The position numbers and the translations under genes are program-made. A DNA stretch of 13,449 nucleotides from Caccousia sp900752115 (GTDB taxonomy: Bacteria > Bacillota > Clostridia > Oscillospirales > Acutalibacteraceae): NCBI GenBank assembly GCA_902472225.1, contig CABRNB010000079.1, positions 1 to 13,449 of the forward strand, written 5' to 3'. Under the pieces are notes generated by a model. The model searched no databases. It saw only the letters and a program-made list of their open reading frames with translations, and was not told the DNA's origin. Below, piece by piece: positions 1-7,180 of the stretch. Numbering within the stretch: the first letter of the stretch is position 1; the number at the start of each line of letters is the position of its first letter.

Positions 1-27
1 CTATGGAACGCTAAAGCTCTTTTTGAA

Positions 28-51
28 CTCCCCGGCACAGCCGGGGGTTTT
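28..51 (+). terminator. Intrinsic terminator of a + strand gene left of the window
   Basis: CCCCGGC (30-36), loop ACA, GCCGGGG (40-46), then G and four T (48-51). The 7-bp GC stem with a short T run reads as a rho-independent terminator in the + direction. There is no matching T run on the minus strand, so it most likely ends a + strand gene that lies before position 1. The T run is short, so efficiency is uncertain. Confidence 0.6.
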
Positions 52-62
52 CGTGAAACAAT

Positions 63-99
63 AAAAATGGGCGGCCGCACGAAGCGGCCGCCCATTTTT
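63..99. terminator. Strong bidirectional intrinsic terminator
   Basis: A perfect 16-bp stem: 63-78 pairs with 84-99 around a 5-nt loop (79-83). Each arm contains GCGGCCGC, and the A5/T5 ends give a T tract on either strand. It should stop minus-strand transcripts coming from the alkyltransferase operon, or from the internal promoter at 141-170, and also + strand read-through past the hairpin at 28-51. Confidence 0.9.
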
Positions 100-134
100 C
101 CGTCAGGGAAATTGTTTCGCTCCTTGAATTGCCT
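63..134 (-). ncRNA. Candidate small RNA of about 72 nt
   Basis: Inferred from a good promoter (141-170) placed just before a perfect 16-bp terminator (63-99). The predicted transcript has a roughly 35-nt single-stranded 5' part that includes AAGGAG (read on the minus strand), followed by the terminator hairpin. No start codon sits at a good distance from the AAGGAG, so translation looks unlikely. I recognise no RNA family. The alternative is a leader or attenuator for a gene beyond position 1. Confidence 0.35.
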
Positions 135-386
135 GCGGCTATTATAACACGCCGGACAGGTTTTGTGCAAGTTGTTCCTTTTCCCTCTGATTTTTCAAAA
201 ATTCTGTGAAAGAATTTGCGCTCAACGGCCCGCGCGGCAGTTAAGCAGGGACAAATCAACTGCGCGGCGCGGGACGGTTTTGGACGCTCCCGAAACCCTG
301 CGCAAATTTTCATCTCTGCGCGAACGCTTCGAGAAGAAATGAGCTTTCCTTTCCCACTGCGGCTGCAGCGCGGGCCGCGCAGGAAA
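100..386. other. Intergenic stretch without a convincing gene
   Basis: Open frames cross this stretch on both strands, but none gives a protein I recognise or has a good ribosome binding site. Apart from the minus-strand promoter at 141-170, I see an imperfect GC-rich inverted repeat around 226-271 (GGCAGTT and AACTGC cores, with bulges). It has no T run, so it is not an obvious terminator. The space would be a long 3' untranslated region of the operon ending at 387. Confidence 0.6.
141..170 (-). promoter_or_regulatory. Sigma-A-like promoter facing left
   Basis: On the minus strand there is TTGCAC (165-170), an 18-bp spacer, then TATAAT (141-146), a consensus -10. The predicted start is near 134. 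No recognisable gene follows before the strong terminator at 63-99, about 40 nt downstream. It therefore either makes a short untranslated RNA, or drives an attenuated gene left of the window. Confidence 0.65.
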
Positions 387-704
387 TTATTCCCGCTCAG
401 CCTGGCGACCGCAGGCCTGGCAGTTTGCCAGATCAACGCGGCCGTCAGGAAGAAAAGGGACGCCTTCCTCCATCAGAAGGAGACGCTGCCAATCCTCTCC
501 GCCCACGCGGAAGGCCGTGGAGGTACTGCCGTCCGCATGGACCACACGATGGCACGGCAGCCCCTTCGGGGCGCAGCGCAGGGCATAGCCGACCACACGC
601 GCCCAGTGCGGATTCCCGGCGAGACGGGCCACCTGCCCGTAGGACATCGCACAGCCGCGGGGAATCTGCTCCACCACACGGTAAACAGCCTCAAAGGCGT
701 TCAC
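387..704 (-). CDS. Short MGMT-family DNA alkyltransferase with active-site cysteine
   Basis: A 105-residue protein made only of the DNA-binding and alkyl-acceptor domain of O6-alkylguanine-DNA alkyltransferases. It lacks the N-terminal domain of full Ogt/MGMT proteins. Visible are the helix-turn-helix part (SYGQVARLAGNP, about 21-32), an arginine at about 36 in the arginine-finger position (WARVVGYAL), and PCHRVV with Cys51, the methyl-accepting residue. Alkyltransferase-like (ATL) proteins have the same length but usually Trp here, so this one could be catalytically competent. The expected role is to remove alkyl groups from O6-guanine in a single suicide reaction, or to flag the damage for excision repair. 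It starts with GTG one base after the stop of the hexosaminidase gene, with GGAG about 9 nt upstream, so translation is probably coupled. The cysteine-rich tail (ANCQACGR) is unusual. The family is sure; activity is inferred. Confidence 0.88.
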   Translation of the reverse strand: MNAFEAVYRVVEQIPRGCAMSYGQVARLAGNPHWARVVGYALRCAPKGLPCHRVVHADGSTSTAFRVGGEDWQRLLLMEEGVPFLPDGRVDLANCQACGRQAERE

Positions 705-705
705 G

Positions 706-2574
706 TCAGATCGCTCCGATTTCGCTGGGCAGCACCACGCGGTTCCAGTTCATCATGGTCAAATCCTCGCGGCCCGGCTCAGGCTCGTAGCCCTGATACG
801 GCAGCCGCGGAAGCTCAAGCTCGTCGACACGATCCATTTCGCCGGAAAGCCAGGCCTCCATGCGCGAGGCGGCAGCCTTGACACGCTCCTTCAGGCCGCC
901 CACGCGCACGTCAAACAGGTCTAGACCGGCGGAACGGTTCTCGGCCAGCCACTGGCGGCGGAACAGCTTGGCAAAGCGCTCGATGCGGGCCAGCAGATCC
1001 GGCAGTATCTCGCCGGTCAGGCGGGCCGCCTCGCTGCGATCGCCCGCCAGGTAAGCCGCGCGCAGATCAATGCCGATGCGGCACTTGATTTCCAGCACAC
1101 GGCACAGGGCGGCCTCCGTCTCAAACAGGAAAGCCCACTCCCCGCCGCGCTTTGCAGCCTCCTCAAGCCTCTCCGCGCAGCCGTGATAATGCGCGGCGTA
1201 GCTGTCCGGCTCCACATGGGCGTCAAACATGCCCTGCAGAACGTCCTGATAGAAGAGATAACGGTGCGCCGTGACCGAGCAGCGGTTCTCCAGGTTGCCG
1301 GGAGTCAGATGCGGCTCGTCCAGCAGCAGAAAATCGTCCCAGCTGCCGCCGCATGCAAAGGCAAAGCGGCGCTTGAGGCTTTCCTCTTCGTCGTTTCCGG
1401 CATAGCACAGCTCCGCCCAGTACTGCAGGGCGGGCAGGATCGAAAAAGCGGACGACTCGCCGCCGTTGTCTCCCCAGGCGGTGACGAGCACCTCACCCAC
1501 GCCGTGCTCGACGCAGCTCTCATGCGCCAGCTTCGTGACGCGGAAGGAGAAGCGGTTGTTCGGGCAGAAGCCGAGCCACTTCCATGCGCCGCCCGCAAAG
1601 ATGATGTTCTTCGTCATCTCGGCGTGACGGTCCAGCATGTTGTCATAAATGGACTTTTTCTCGGAGTAATAGTCCCAGTAGAGCAGGGAAACGTCCTGCG
1701 GGATCGTCTCCGCGATGCGCGGATCCATTTTGCAGTCCTCGGCGTAGTACTCGCCGCCCGCGGCCAGTCGGAAGAACATGTCGCTCCACAGCATCGGATG
1801 CAGGCCGTTCTGATTCGCAAGCTCGTACACGCGGCTGAAATGGTCAAGCATGATCTGCATCCGGTCGCGATAGCCGTGCTTGTCAAGGTACTTTCCAAGG
1901 CCCACCAAATGGGCTTCGTCCATGCCGATGTTGATTCGGCGCGTACGCAGGCAGGACGAGAACTGACGGAACATCGCACCAATCAGCTCGTACGTCTTTT
2001 CCTCTCCCGCCAGCAGAATATCGTCGAGGTCGTGCACATCGCGGAACGCCGGCCAGCGCACCACCTGGCGCAGATGGGCCAGCGTCTGGATCGCGGGCAT
2101 CAGCTCAATGCCGAAGCTGTCCGCGTAATCGTCCATCCACCGCAGATCCTCCGCCGTGTAGCGGCCGCGGCCCCAGCCGAAATACGGATAATCCGGCAGC
2201 TCGTACACGTCCTCAATGTACAGCTGCAGCACGGTGTACCCCATGCGCGAGAGACGCATGACAAGACGCTGGAAGCCGTCGCGGTTGAGCACCGCTCCGC
2301 GCGAGCAGTCCGCCATCAGGCCGAGATCGTGATAAGCGGGCGTTTCCTCCACCGAGAAATCGCCTCCCGCGGCAAGCCCCTCCTCGATCAGGGTCAGGGC
2401 GCGGCCGAAATAGCTCTCCCTGCCGAGGCGCACGGCAATCTCCCCGTTTATGCAGGAAACCGCGACGCCGCTTCCCTCATGCGTCACCGTGAGGCGGTCC
2501 CCGTCAAAGGGAAGCGTCCCGTCCGGATAAAACCGGGAAAGCATCGTCTGTTCTCTCTGCGTGAATCCTTTCAT
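706..2574 (-). CDS. GH20-type beta-N-acetylhexosaminidase, cytoplasmic
   Basis: A 622-residue protein with a glycoside hydrolase family 20 barrel over about residues 80-400. The expected reaction is release of terminal GlcNAc or GalNAc by substrate-assisted catalysis. The Asp-Glu catalytic pair is seen as D219-E220 in NIGMDEAH. Other family-like stretches are HDLGLMADCSRG (about 82-93), YIEDVYELPDYPYFGWGRGRYT (about 119-140) and ELMPAIQTLAHL (about 157-168). They resemble the streptococcal GH20C type rather than large surface hexosaminidases. There is no signal peptide or anchor, so it should act on imported oligosaccharides or glycosides. The C-terminal third is mostly helical and charged, and I cannot assign it. 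The start at 2574 follows the upstream stop by one base, with GGGAGG about 9 nt before the ATG. An open frame continues further upstream but has no site and overlaps the hydrolase gene. The family is firm; the substrate is not determined. Confidence 0.87.
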   Translation of the reverse strand: MKGFTQREQTMLSRFYPDGTLPFDGDRLTVTHEGSGVAVSCINGEIAVRLGRESYFGRALTLIEEGLAAGGDFSVEETPAYHDLGLMADCSRGAVLNRDGFQRLVMRLSRMGYTVLQLYIEDVYELPDYPYFGWGRGRYTAEDLRWMDDYADSFGIELMPAIQTLAHLRQVVRWPAFRDVHDLDDILLAGEEKTYELIGAMFRQFSSCLRTRRINIGMDEAHLVGLGKYLDKHGYRDRMQIMLDHFSRVYELANQNGLHPMLWSDMFFRLAAGGEYYAEDCKMDPRIAETIPQDVSLLYWDYYSEKKSIYDNMLDRHAEMTKNIIFAGGAWKWLGFCPNNRFSFRVTKLAHESCVEHGVGEVLVTAWGDNGGESSAFSILPALQYWAELCYAGNDEEESLKRRFAFACGGSWDDFLLLDEPHLTPGNLENRCSVTAHRYLFYQDVLQGMFDAHVEPDSYAAHYHGCAERLEEAAKRGGEWAFLFETEAALCRVLEIKCRIGIDLRAAYLAGDRSEAARLTGEILPDLLARIERFAKLFRRQWLAENRSAGLDLFDVRVGGLKERVKAAASRMEAWLSGEMDRVDELELPRLPYQGYEPEPGREDLTMMNWNRVVLPSEIGAI

Positions 2575-2575
2575 C

Positions 2576-3508
2576 TCATTCTTCCTCCCGTTGCGTGCGC
2601 GCCAGCTTCTGGAACAAGTCTTCCATAAGCCGGTCGCGGTTGATGTGATAAACATAGCGGATGAAGGGACGCGTCGGATCAAAGCTGTAGTGGTCGTCAT
2701 ACTGCGGAATCGGGGCGGGCGTCAGCCGGTCTTTCATGAAACCGCCCAGCAGCCAGGCAACCGTGGTCACGTCCCAGAGCACGCGGCTCCAGCACGGCCC
2801 CATCCCGCAGCGCTTCGCCTCCGCCTGCGTCACGTCGACCAGGTAATCGCACAGCGCATTCTTTCCGCGCAGCCAGTATTCGAGCTCCGGCCCCGTCGTG
2901 GCAAACGTGCTGACAACGCCCATGCACGGCAGCTGCACCACCGGCACGCCGCAGCCAAAAATAACGCGCGCGGCGGCAACGTCCTGATACATGTTGAACT
3001 CTCTCGTGTCCGGCCAGTCGTGCGCGTGGCCCCCGAGCCACACAAGGACAATGCGGTCGGCGATCGCCGGCTCAAGCAGCAGCGCCGAGGCCACGTTCGT
3101 AATCGCGCCGATCGCGGCGACATAGAGCGGTTCCCCGTCCGCGGGCCGGGCCATCGCACGGCGCACCAAATCCCGCGCCGCCGGAGAATCCACCGGCGTC
3201 TTTTCGTCCGGCAGATATTCCGTCGAGCCGCGGAATACGTCCTGCGTTCTCTTTTCCTCGCCGAGCAGCGCAAGCACGCGCAGAATTTCCTCGTAGCTTT
3301 TCTCCATGCCGTCACGCGGCCCGCTGGATTTCTCGTTCCAAAACGGGGCGGCGTACACCGCCTGCAGGCGGAGCTTTTCCGGCGAACGCACCAGATACGC
3401 CAAAGCGTACTGATCGTCGATCTCATTGAAGGTGTCGGTGTCAAGCACCACGTCGACCGGCCCGCGCGGGGGCTCAAGACGGCGCAGCAGCTGTTCCTGT
3501 GTAAGCAT
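2576..3508 (-). CDS. Nucleoside hydrolase (IUNH family)
   Basis: A 310-residue protein of the inosine-uridine nucleoside hydrolase fold, which splits the N-glycosidic bond of ribonucleosides to base plus ribose. The calcium- and ribose-binding N-terminus is VVLDTDTFNEIDDQYALAY, with D23, D25, N28, D31 and D32. This NEIDD variant is longer than the classic DTDxGxDD signature and marks a divergent subgroup. Further family features are AIGAITNVASALL, EFNMYQDVAAARVIF and a C-terminal LWDVTTVA. The conserved Asp of the last motif is present, but Trp stands where classic enzymes have His. There is no signal peptide, so it acts in the cytoplasm. The ATG at 3508 has AAGGAGG about 10 nt upstream; a longer open frame upstream runs through the promoter. 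It is the first gene of the operon with the hexosaminidase and alkyltransferase. The family is firm. The substrate could be a modified nucleoside rather than inosine or uridine. Confidence 0.88.
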   Translation of the reverse strand: MLTQEQLLRRLEPPRGPVDVVLDTDTFNEIDDQYALAYLVRSPEKLRLQAVYAAPFWNEKSSGPRDGMEKSYEEILRVLALLGEEKRTQDVFRGSTEYLPDEKTPVDSPAARDLVRRAMARPADGEPLYVAAIGAITNVASALLLEPAIADRIVLVWLGGHAHDWPDTREFNMYQDVAAARVIFGCGVPVVQLPCMGVVSTFATTGPELEYWLRGKNALCDYLVDVTQAEAKRCGMGPCWSRVLWDVTTVAWLLGGFMKDRLTPAPIPQYDDHYSFDPTRPFIRYVYHINRDRLMEDLFQKLARTQREEE

Positions 3509-3531
3509 AATGATACATCCTCCTTCCCAAC

Positions 3532-3555
3532 AAGGCCGTTCCAAAACGCGGCCTT
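3532..3555 (-). promoter_or_regulatory. Inverted repeat at the start of the nucleoside hydrolase mRNA
   Basis: AAGGCCG (3532-3538) and CGGCCTT (3549-3555) are exact complements separated by 10 nt. The predicted transcription start is near 3557, so this is either an operator just downstream of the promoter or a 5' stabilising hairpin. No T run follows on the minus strand, so it is not a terminator. Confidence 0.4.
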
Positions 3556-3563
3556 TCAGTCTC

Positions 3564-3592
3564 ACTTTACCATACGGAGAAGCAAAAAGCAA
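3564..3592 (-). promoter_or_regulatory. Promoter of the nucleoside hydrolase operon
   Basis: On the minus strand there is TTGCTT (3587-3592), a 17-bp spacer and TAAAGT (3564-3569). Each box is a partial match, but the spacing is ideal and AT-rich DNA lies upstream. The 5' untranslated region would be about 50 nt. Confidence 0.5.
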
Positions 3593-3626
3593 TTTTTCAC
3601 CGAAGGGAGGCGAAAAATTTTTCACC
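3591..3626. repeat. Operator-like repeats upstream of the hydrolase promoter
   Basis: On the minus strand the 11-mer GGTGAAAAATT occurs twice (3616-3626 and 3591-3601), 25 bp apart start to start. The distal copy is part of an 18-bp near-palindrome GGTGAAAAATTTTTCGCC (3609-3626, one mismatched pair). The proximal copy overlaps the edge of the -35 box. This layout suits a regulator binding one full and one half site, or an A-tract element that helps RNA polymerase. Confidence 0.45.
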
Positions 3627-3633
3627 TGCACGC

Positions 3634-3671
3634 AAAAACGGCCCGGAGGGAAACGTATCCCCTTCGGGCCG
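3634..3671 (-). terminator. Intrinsic terminator after mfd
   Basis: 3639-3650 pairs with 3660-3671 in a 12-bp stem with one G-T pair and a 9-nt loop, followed on the minus strand by TTTTT (3638-3634). It lies 32 nt after the mfd stop and separates this operon from the nucleoside hydrolase promoter. Confidence 0.88.
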
Positions 3672-3703
3672 TGGGAAGCGGACCATCCCGGAAAAGATCG
3701 CGC

Positions 3704-6700
3704 TCAGCCCTGCATCAGATTGAGCGTCTCGGAGAGCGTCTCCAGCGGCGTGCCTTCGATCCGCACGCTGATGTACGGCCTTGCGCCGGCGTTGACCATC
3801 ACGCGCTTTTTCATCGCCGACACGAGCACGCTCACGCGCTTCATATCGATCTTGTTCTGATAGAACAGCAGAGCCTCCCCCTGCTGCTTAACCTCGGTAA
3901 CGCCGAGGGCGGACGCCTGGCTGCGCAACAGCGCAATCTGAATCAGGCCGTTCACGCTCTCCGGCGGCTCGCCGAAGCGATCGATCAGCTCGTCGGTGAC
4001 GTCGAGCGCATCCTCCTTCGACCGGATGCCGGCAATATGGCGGTAGATCTCCAGCCGCTGGTTCAGATCGCCGATGTAGCTCTCCGGAATATGGGCCTGA
4101 ATCTGCATGTCGACCAGACAGGTATCGTCGAGGTCGCTGACCTCCTCGCCCTTCTCGCGCTTGATCGCCTCGCCGAGAAGCTTGAGGTACAGATCGTAGC
4201 CGACGGCCTCCATGTGGCCGTGCTGCTCGCCGCCGAGAATGTTGCCCGCGCCGCGGATCTCCAGATCGCGCATCGCAATCTTGAAGCCGGAGCCGAACTC
4301 TGTAAACTCGCGGATCGCCGAGAGGCGCTTCTGGGCAATCTCGGTGAGCACCTTGTTGCGCGTGAACGTGAGATACGCATACGCGCGGCGGCTCGAGCGG
4401 CCCACACGGCCGCGGATCTGGTGCAGCTGCGACAAGCCGAGGCGGTCCGCGTTGTCAATGATAAGAGTGTTCGCGTTCGGCACGTCCACGCCCGTCTCGA
4501 TGATCGTGGTGCACACGAGAACGTCGATCTCGTGGTCGATCATCTTCCTCCAGATCTCGGAGAGCTCCTGCTCGTTCATCTTGCCGTGGCCGAAGCCGAC
4601 GCGCGCCTCCGGCACGGCGGCCTGAATCTTCGCGGCGAGACGCTCGATCGTCGCCACGTCGTTGTGCAGGTAATACACCTGACCGCCGCGGCGGATCTCG
4701 CGCCGGATCGCCTCGTGGATCACCCCGTCGTCGTGCTCGAGGACGTACGTCTGCACAGGATGACGGTCGTGCGGGGCCTCCTCAATGACGCTCATGTCGC
4801 GGATACCGGATAGGGCCATGTTGAGCGTGCGCGGGATCGGGGTTGCGGAGAGGGTGAGCTGGTCGACGGAGGCACACACCGTCTTGAGCCGCTCCTTCTG
4901 CGCCACGCCGAAGCGCTGCTCCTCATCGATGATGACGAGGCCGAGATCGTGGAACTCCACGTCCTTGCTCACGAGACGGTGCGTGCCCACGACGATATCG
5001 ATCTCGCCGCGGCGCAGGCGGCGCAGAATCTCCTCCTGCTGCTTCGGCGTGCGGAAGCGCGAGAGGATCTCCACCTTCACCGGGAAGCCCTCCATGCGGC
5101 GCAGAATGGTCTGGAAATGCTGCCAGGCCAGGATCGTCGTCGGAACAAGAATGGCGCACTGCTTGCTGTCGGAAATGCACTTGAACGCGGCGCGCAGTGC
5201 CACCTCCGTCTTGCCGAAGCCGACGTCGCCGCACAAAAGGCGATCCATCGGGGCCTCGCGCTCCATGTCGCTCTTGATCTCGTCGATGCAGCGCAGCTGG
5301 TCCTCCGTCTCCTCGAATTCAAAGTGCGCCTCAAAATCGTGCTGCCACTCTGTATCCTCGGGGAAGGCGTGACCCTTCACCTGCATGCGCTTTGCGTAGA
5401 GCTCGATGAGCTCCTTGGCCATGTCCCGCACGGCGCGGCGCACGCGCGTCTTGGCCTTCTGCCATTCCGTGCCGCCGAGTTTGTTGAGCTTGACGCTCGA
5501 GTCCTCACGCGGGCCGATGTACTTGCTCACCAGGTCGAGCTGCGTCACCGGCACGTACAGCGTATCGCCCTTCGCATAGCGCACCTTGATATAATCCTTG
5601 ACAATGCCGTGCATGTCGATTTTATGGATGCCCTCAAACACGCCGATACCGTAGGTCACGTGGACAATGTAGTCGCCGGGCACCAGATCGGAAAGGCTGT
5701 AGATCTCCTGGCTGTTCTTCGGACGCTTCTTCTTCTTGACCGTTCCCTGCGTCATCCGGCCGTGCGTGATGAGGCCGAAAAACGCGCCGGGATACTCCAG
5801 ACCCGCGGAGAGCGCGCCGCTTGTGACGACGACGGTGCCGCGCTGGATGGTCTCCGGATTCTCCAGATACGCGGCGGGCAATCCTTTCGCGCGCAGGTCG
5901 TCGGCGACGGTGCGGCCGCTCTTCTCGTTTCCGGCCAGAACAACGCACGCCCACTTGTTGTGCAGCATAGCCGTGAGATCCTCGCACAGCAGCTGCGTGC
6001 CGCCTCCCCACACGGAAAGCTGGCGCGCGGTGACGGCAATCTGCGTGCGCACCGGCGTCTCGTAGCCGCCGCGGGCGAACACGTCGAGGTAAATTCCGGC
6101 GGGTTCAAAGCGGCTCAGCAGATACGGCCAGTCCTCCTGATACTTCGAGAGGCTGCGGCAGAGCACGCCCTCCTCGAGGTAATCCTTGACCTCCTCGCCC
6201 CACTGCCACTGGGAGGCACGCATGCGCTCGCGGCACTTCGCCGACTCGCTCAGGAACACGAGATTGCCGTCCCCCGCGTAATCAAACAGCGTGGCGGGCG
6301 TCTCGTACAGCAGAGGGAAAAACTTGTCGAGGCAGGCAAGCCGCAGACCGGAAGCCAGCTTCTCCGCCTGGGCCAAAAGAAGTTCCTTCGCCTTCGCGGA
6401 GGTCTTGCCGCGCAGGGAGCCGGCAAGGGCACGGATCTTTTCCGCCAGAGCGGCCGGATCATCCGTGAGAGCTTCCACCGCCGGAGCAATGACAAGCTCC
6501 TCCGCCGCGTCGGTGCGGCGCTGCGTCTCGACGTCGAAAAAGGTAATCGTGTCGATCTCGTCGCCCCAGAACTCGAGACGGGCGGGCTGGGCGGCCTCCG
6601 GCGGGAAAATATCGAGGATGCCGCCGCGGTGCGAAAACTGACCGCTTCCGTCGACCTGCACGGCGCGCTCATAGCCGCACGCGAGCAGGGACTGCTCCAC

Positions 6701-7150
6701 CGCCTCCATCGCAATCTGCATGCCGGGACGCAGCGTGACGGCGCGGCGGCGCAGTTCTTCGGGCGGCAGGGTGTACTGCAGGGCGGCGTCCGGACAGCAG
6801 ACGACGGCGTCGTACTCCCCGGCGGCCATGCGGGCGAGTACCTGCAGGCGCTGACGCTCGTACTCATGCGACGCGCCCTCCGTGTCCCGCAGGGTAAAGT
6901 CACGGTAAGGGTAAAACAGCGGACGCAGACCCATCGCCTGCAGATCGCCGCACAGGCGCTGCGCCTCGGCCTCCTCGCCCGTGAGGACAAGGGCCTTTTT
7001 CCCCTGCCGCGCGCAGAGCGAGGCGATAAAGCTCGCCTTATGCACGGTGGAAAGCCCCGTGACGGCGGCCGGCAGCGCGCCGCCGCTCACCGCCCGCTCC
7101 AGCTCCTGGAACTCCGGAAGCTTTCCCAGAATGGCATGCAGAAATTTCAT
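3704..7150 (-). CDS. mfd: Transcription-repair coupling factor Mfd
   Basis: A 1148-residue SF2 translocase, full length for the family. It pushes stalled RNA polymerase off damaged DNA and recruits UvrA. The N-terminal UvrB-like module has FSHRGGILDIFP and LEFWGDEIDTITFFD. A CarD-like RNA polymerase interaction domain spans about 485-550 (LVPGDYIVHVTYGIGVFEG, and YVPVTQLDLVSKYIG). The translocase motor follows, with GDVGFGKTE (641-649, Lys647), DEEQ (742-745), LSATPIPRTL (767-776) and QIRGRVGR (911-918). The C-terminal regulatory TRCF domain follows to the end. All key motor residues are intact. The ATG at 7150 has GGAGGAGG 4-5 nt upstream. It is the last gene of the operon pth-transporter-mfd, 30 nt after the transporter, and ends at a clear terminator. 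A Mfd/Pth neighbourhood is well known in Bacillota. I see nothing unusual in the protein. Confidence 0.98.
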   Translation of the reverse strand: MKFLHAILGKLPEFQELERAVSGGALPAAVTGLSTVHKASFIASLCARQGKKALVLTGEEAEAQRLCGDLQAMGLRPLFYPYRDFTLRDTEGASHEYERQRLQVLARMAAGEYDAVVCCPDAALQYTLPPEELRRRAVTLRPGMQIAMEAVEQSLLACGYERAVQVDGSGQFSHRGGILDIFPPEAAQPARLEFWGDEIDTITFFDVETQRRTDAAEELVIAPAVEALTDDPAALAEKIRALAGSLRGKTSAKAKELLLAQAEKLASGLRLACLDKFFPLLYETPATLFDYAGDGNLVFLSESAKCRERMRASQWQWGEEVKDYLEEGVLCRSLSKYQEDWPYLLSRFEPAGIYLDVFARGGYETPVRTQIAVTARQLSVWGGGTQLLCEDLTAMLHNKWACVVLAGNEKSGRTVADDLRAKGLPAAYLENPETIQRGTVVVTSGALSAGLEYPGAFFGLITHGRMTQGTVKKKKRPKNSQEIYSLSDLVPGDYIVHVTYGIGVFEGIHKIDMHGIVKDYIKVRYAKGDTLYVPVTQLDLVSKYIGPREDSSVKLNKLGGTEWQKAKTRVRRAVRDMAKELIELYAKRMQVKGHAFPEDTEWQHDFEAHFEFEETEDQLRCIDEIKSDMEREAPMDRLLCGDVGFGKTEVALRAAFKCISDSKQCAILVPTTILAWQHFQTILRRMEGFPVKVEILSRFRTPKQQEEILRRLRRGEIDIVVGTHRLVSKDVEFHDLGLVIIDEEQRFGVAQKERLKTVCASVDQLTLSATPIPRTLNMALSGIRDMSVIEEAPHDRHPVQTYVLEHDDGVIHEAIRREIRRGGQVYYLHNDVATIERLAAKIQAAVPEARVGFGHGKMNEQELSEIWRKMIDHEIDVLVCTTIIETGVDVPNANTLIIDNADRLGLSQLHQIRGRVGRSSRRAYAYLTFTRNKVLTEIAQKRLSAIREFTEFGSGFKIAMRDLEIRGAGNILGGEQHGHMEAVGYDLYLKLLGEAIKREKGEEVSDLDDTCLVDMQIQAHIPESYIGDLNQRLEIYRHIAGIRSKEDALDVTDELIDRFGEPPESVNGLIQIALLRSQASALGVTEVKQQGEALLFYQNKIDMKRVSVLVSAMKKRVMVNAGARPYISVRIEGTPLETLSETLNLMQG

Positions 7151-7180
7151 GATTCCTCCTCCCTTCTTCGGCCGCGGCCG

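Noticed and set aside
11..436. Minus-strand open frame of 141 codons across the left intergenic region
   Set aside because: It overlaps the end of the alkyltransferase gene, runs through a promoter and a 16-bp terminator stem, and shows no family resemblance or ribosome binding site.
2575..2700. Upstream extension of the hexosaminidase by 42 codons
   Set aside because: It would overlap the nucleoside hydrolase gene. The ATG at 2574 has a proper GGGAGG and standard operon spacing.
1183..4813. Long + strand open frames antisense to the hexosaminidase, nucleoside hydrolase and mfd
   Set aside because: Same explanation: low-complexity His/Arg/Leu-rich translations opposite well-supported genes, with no ribosome binding site at their starts.
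7169..7180. 12-bp perfect palindrome CGGCCGCGGCCG between the transporter gene and mfd
   Set aside because: It has no room for a loop and no T run, and such strings are expected in GC-rich spacer DNA. I see no reason to call it a site.
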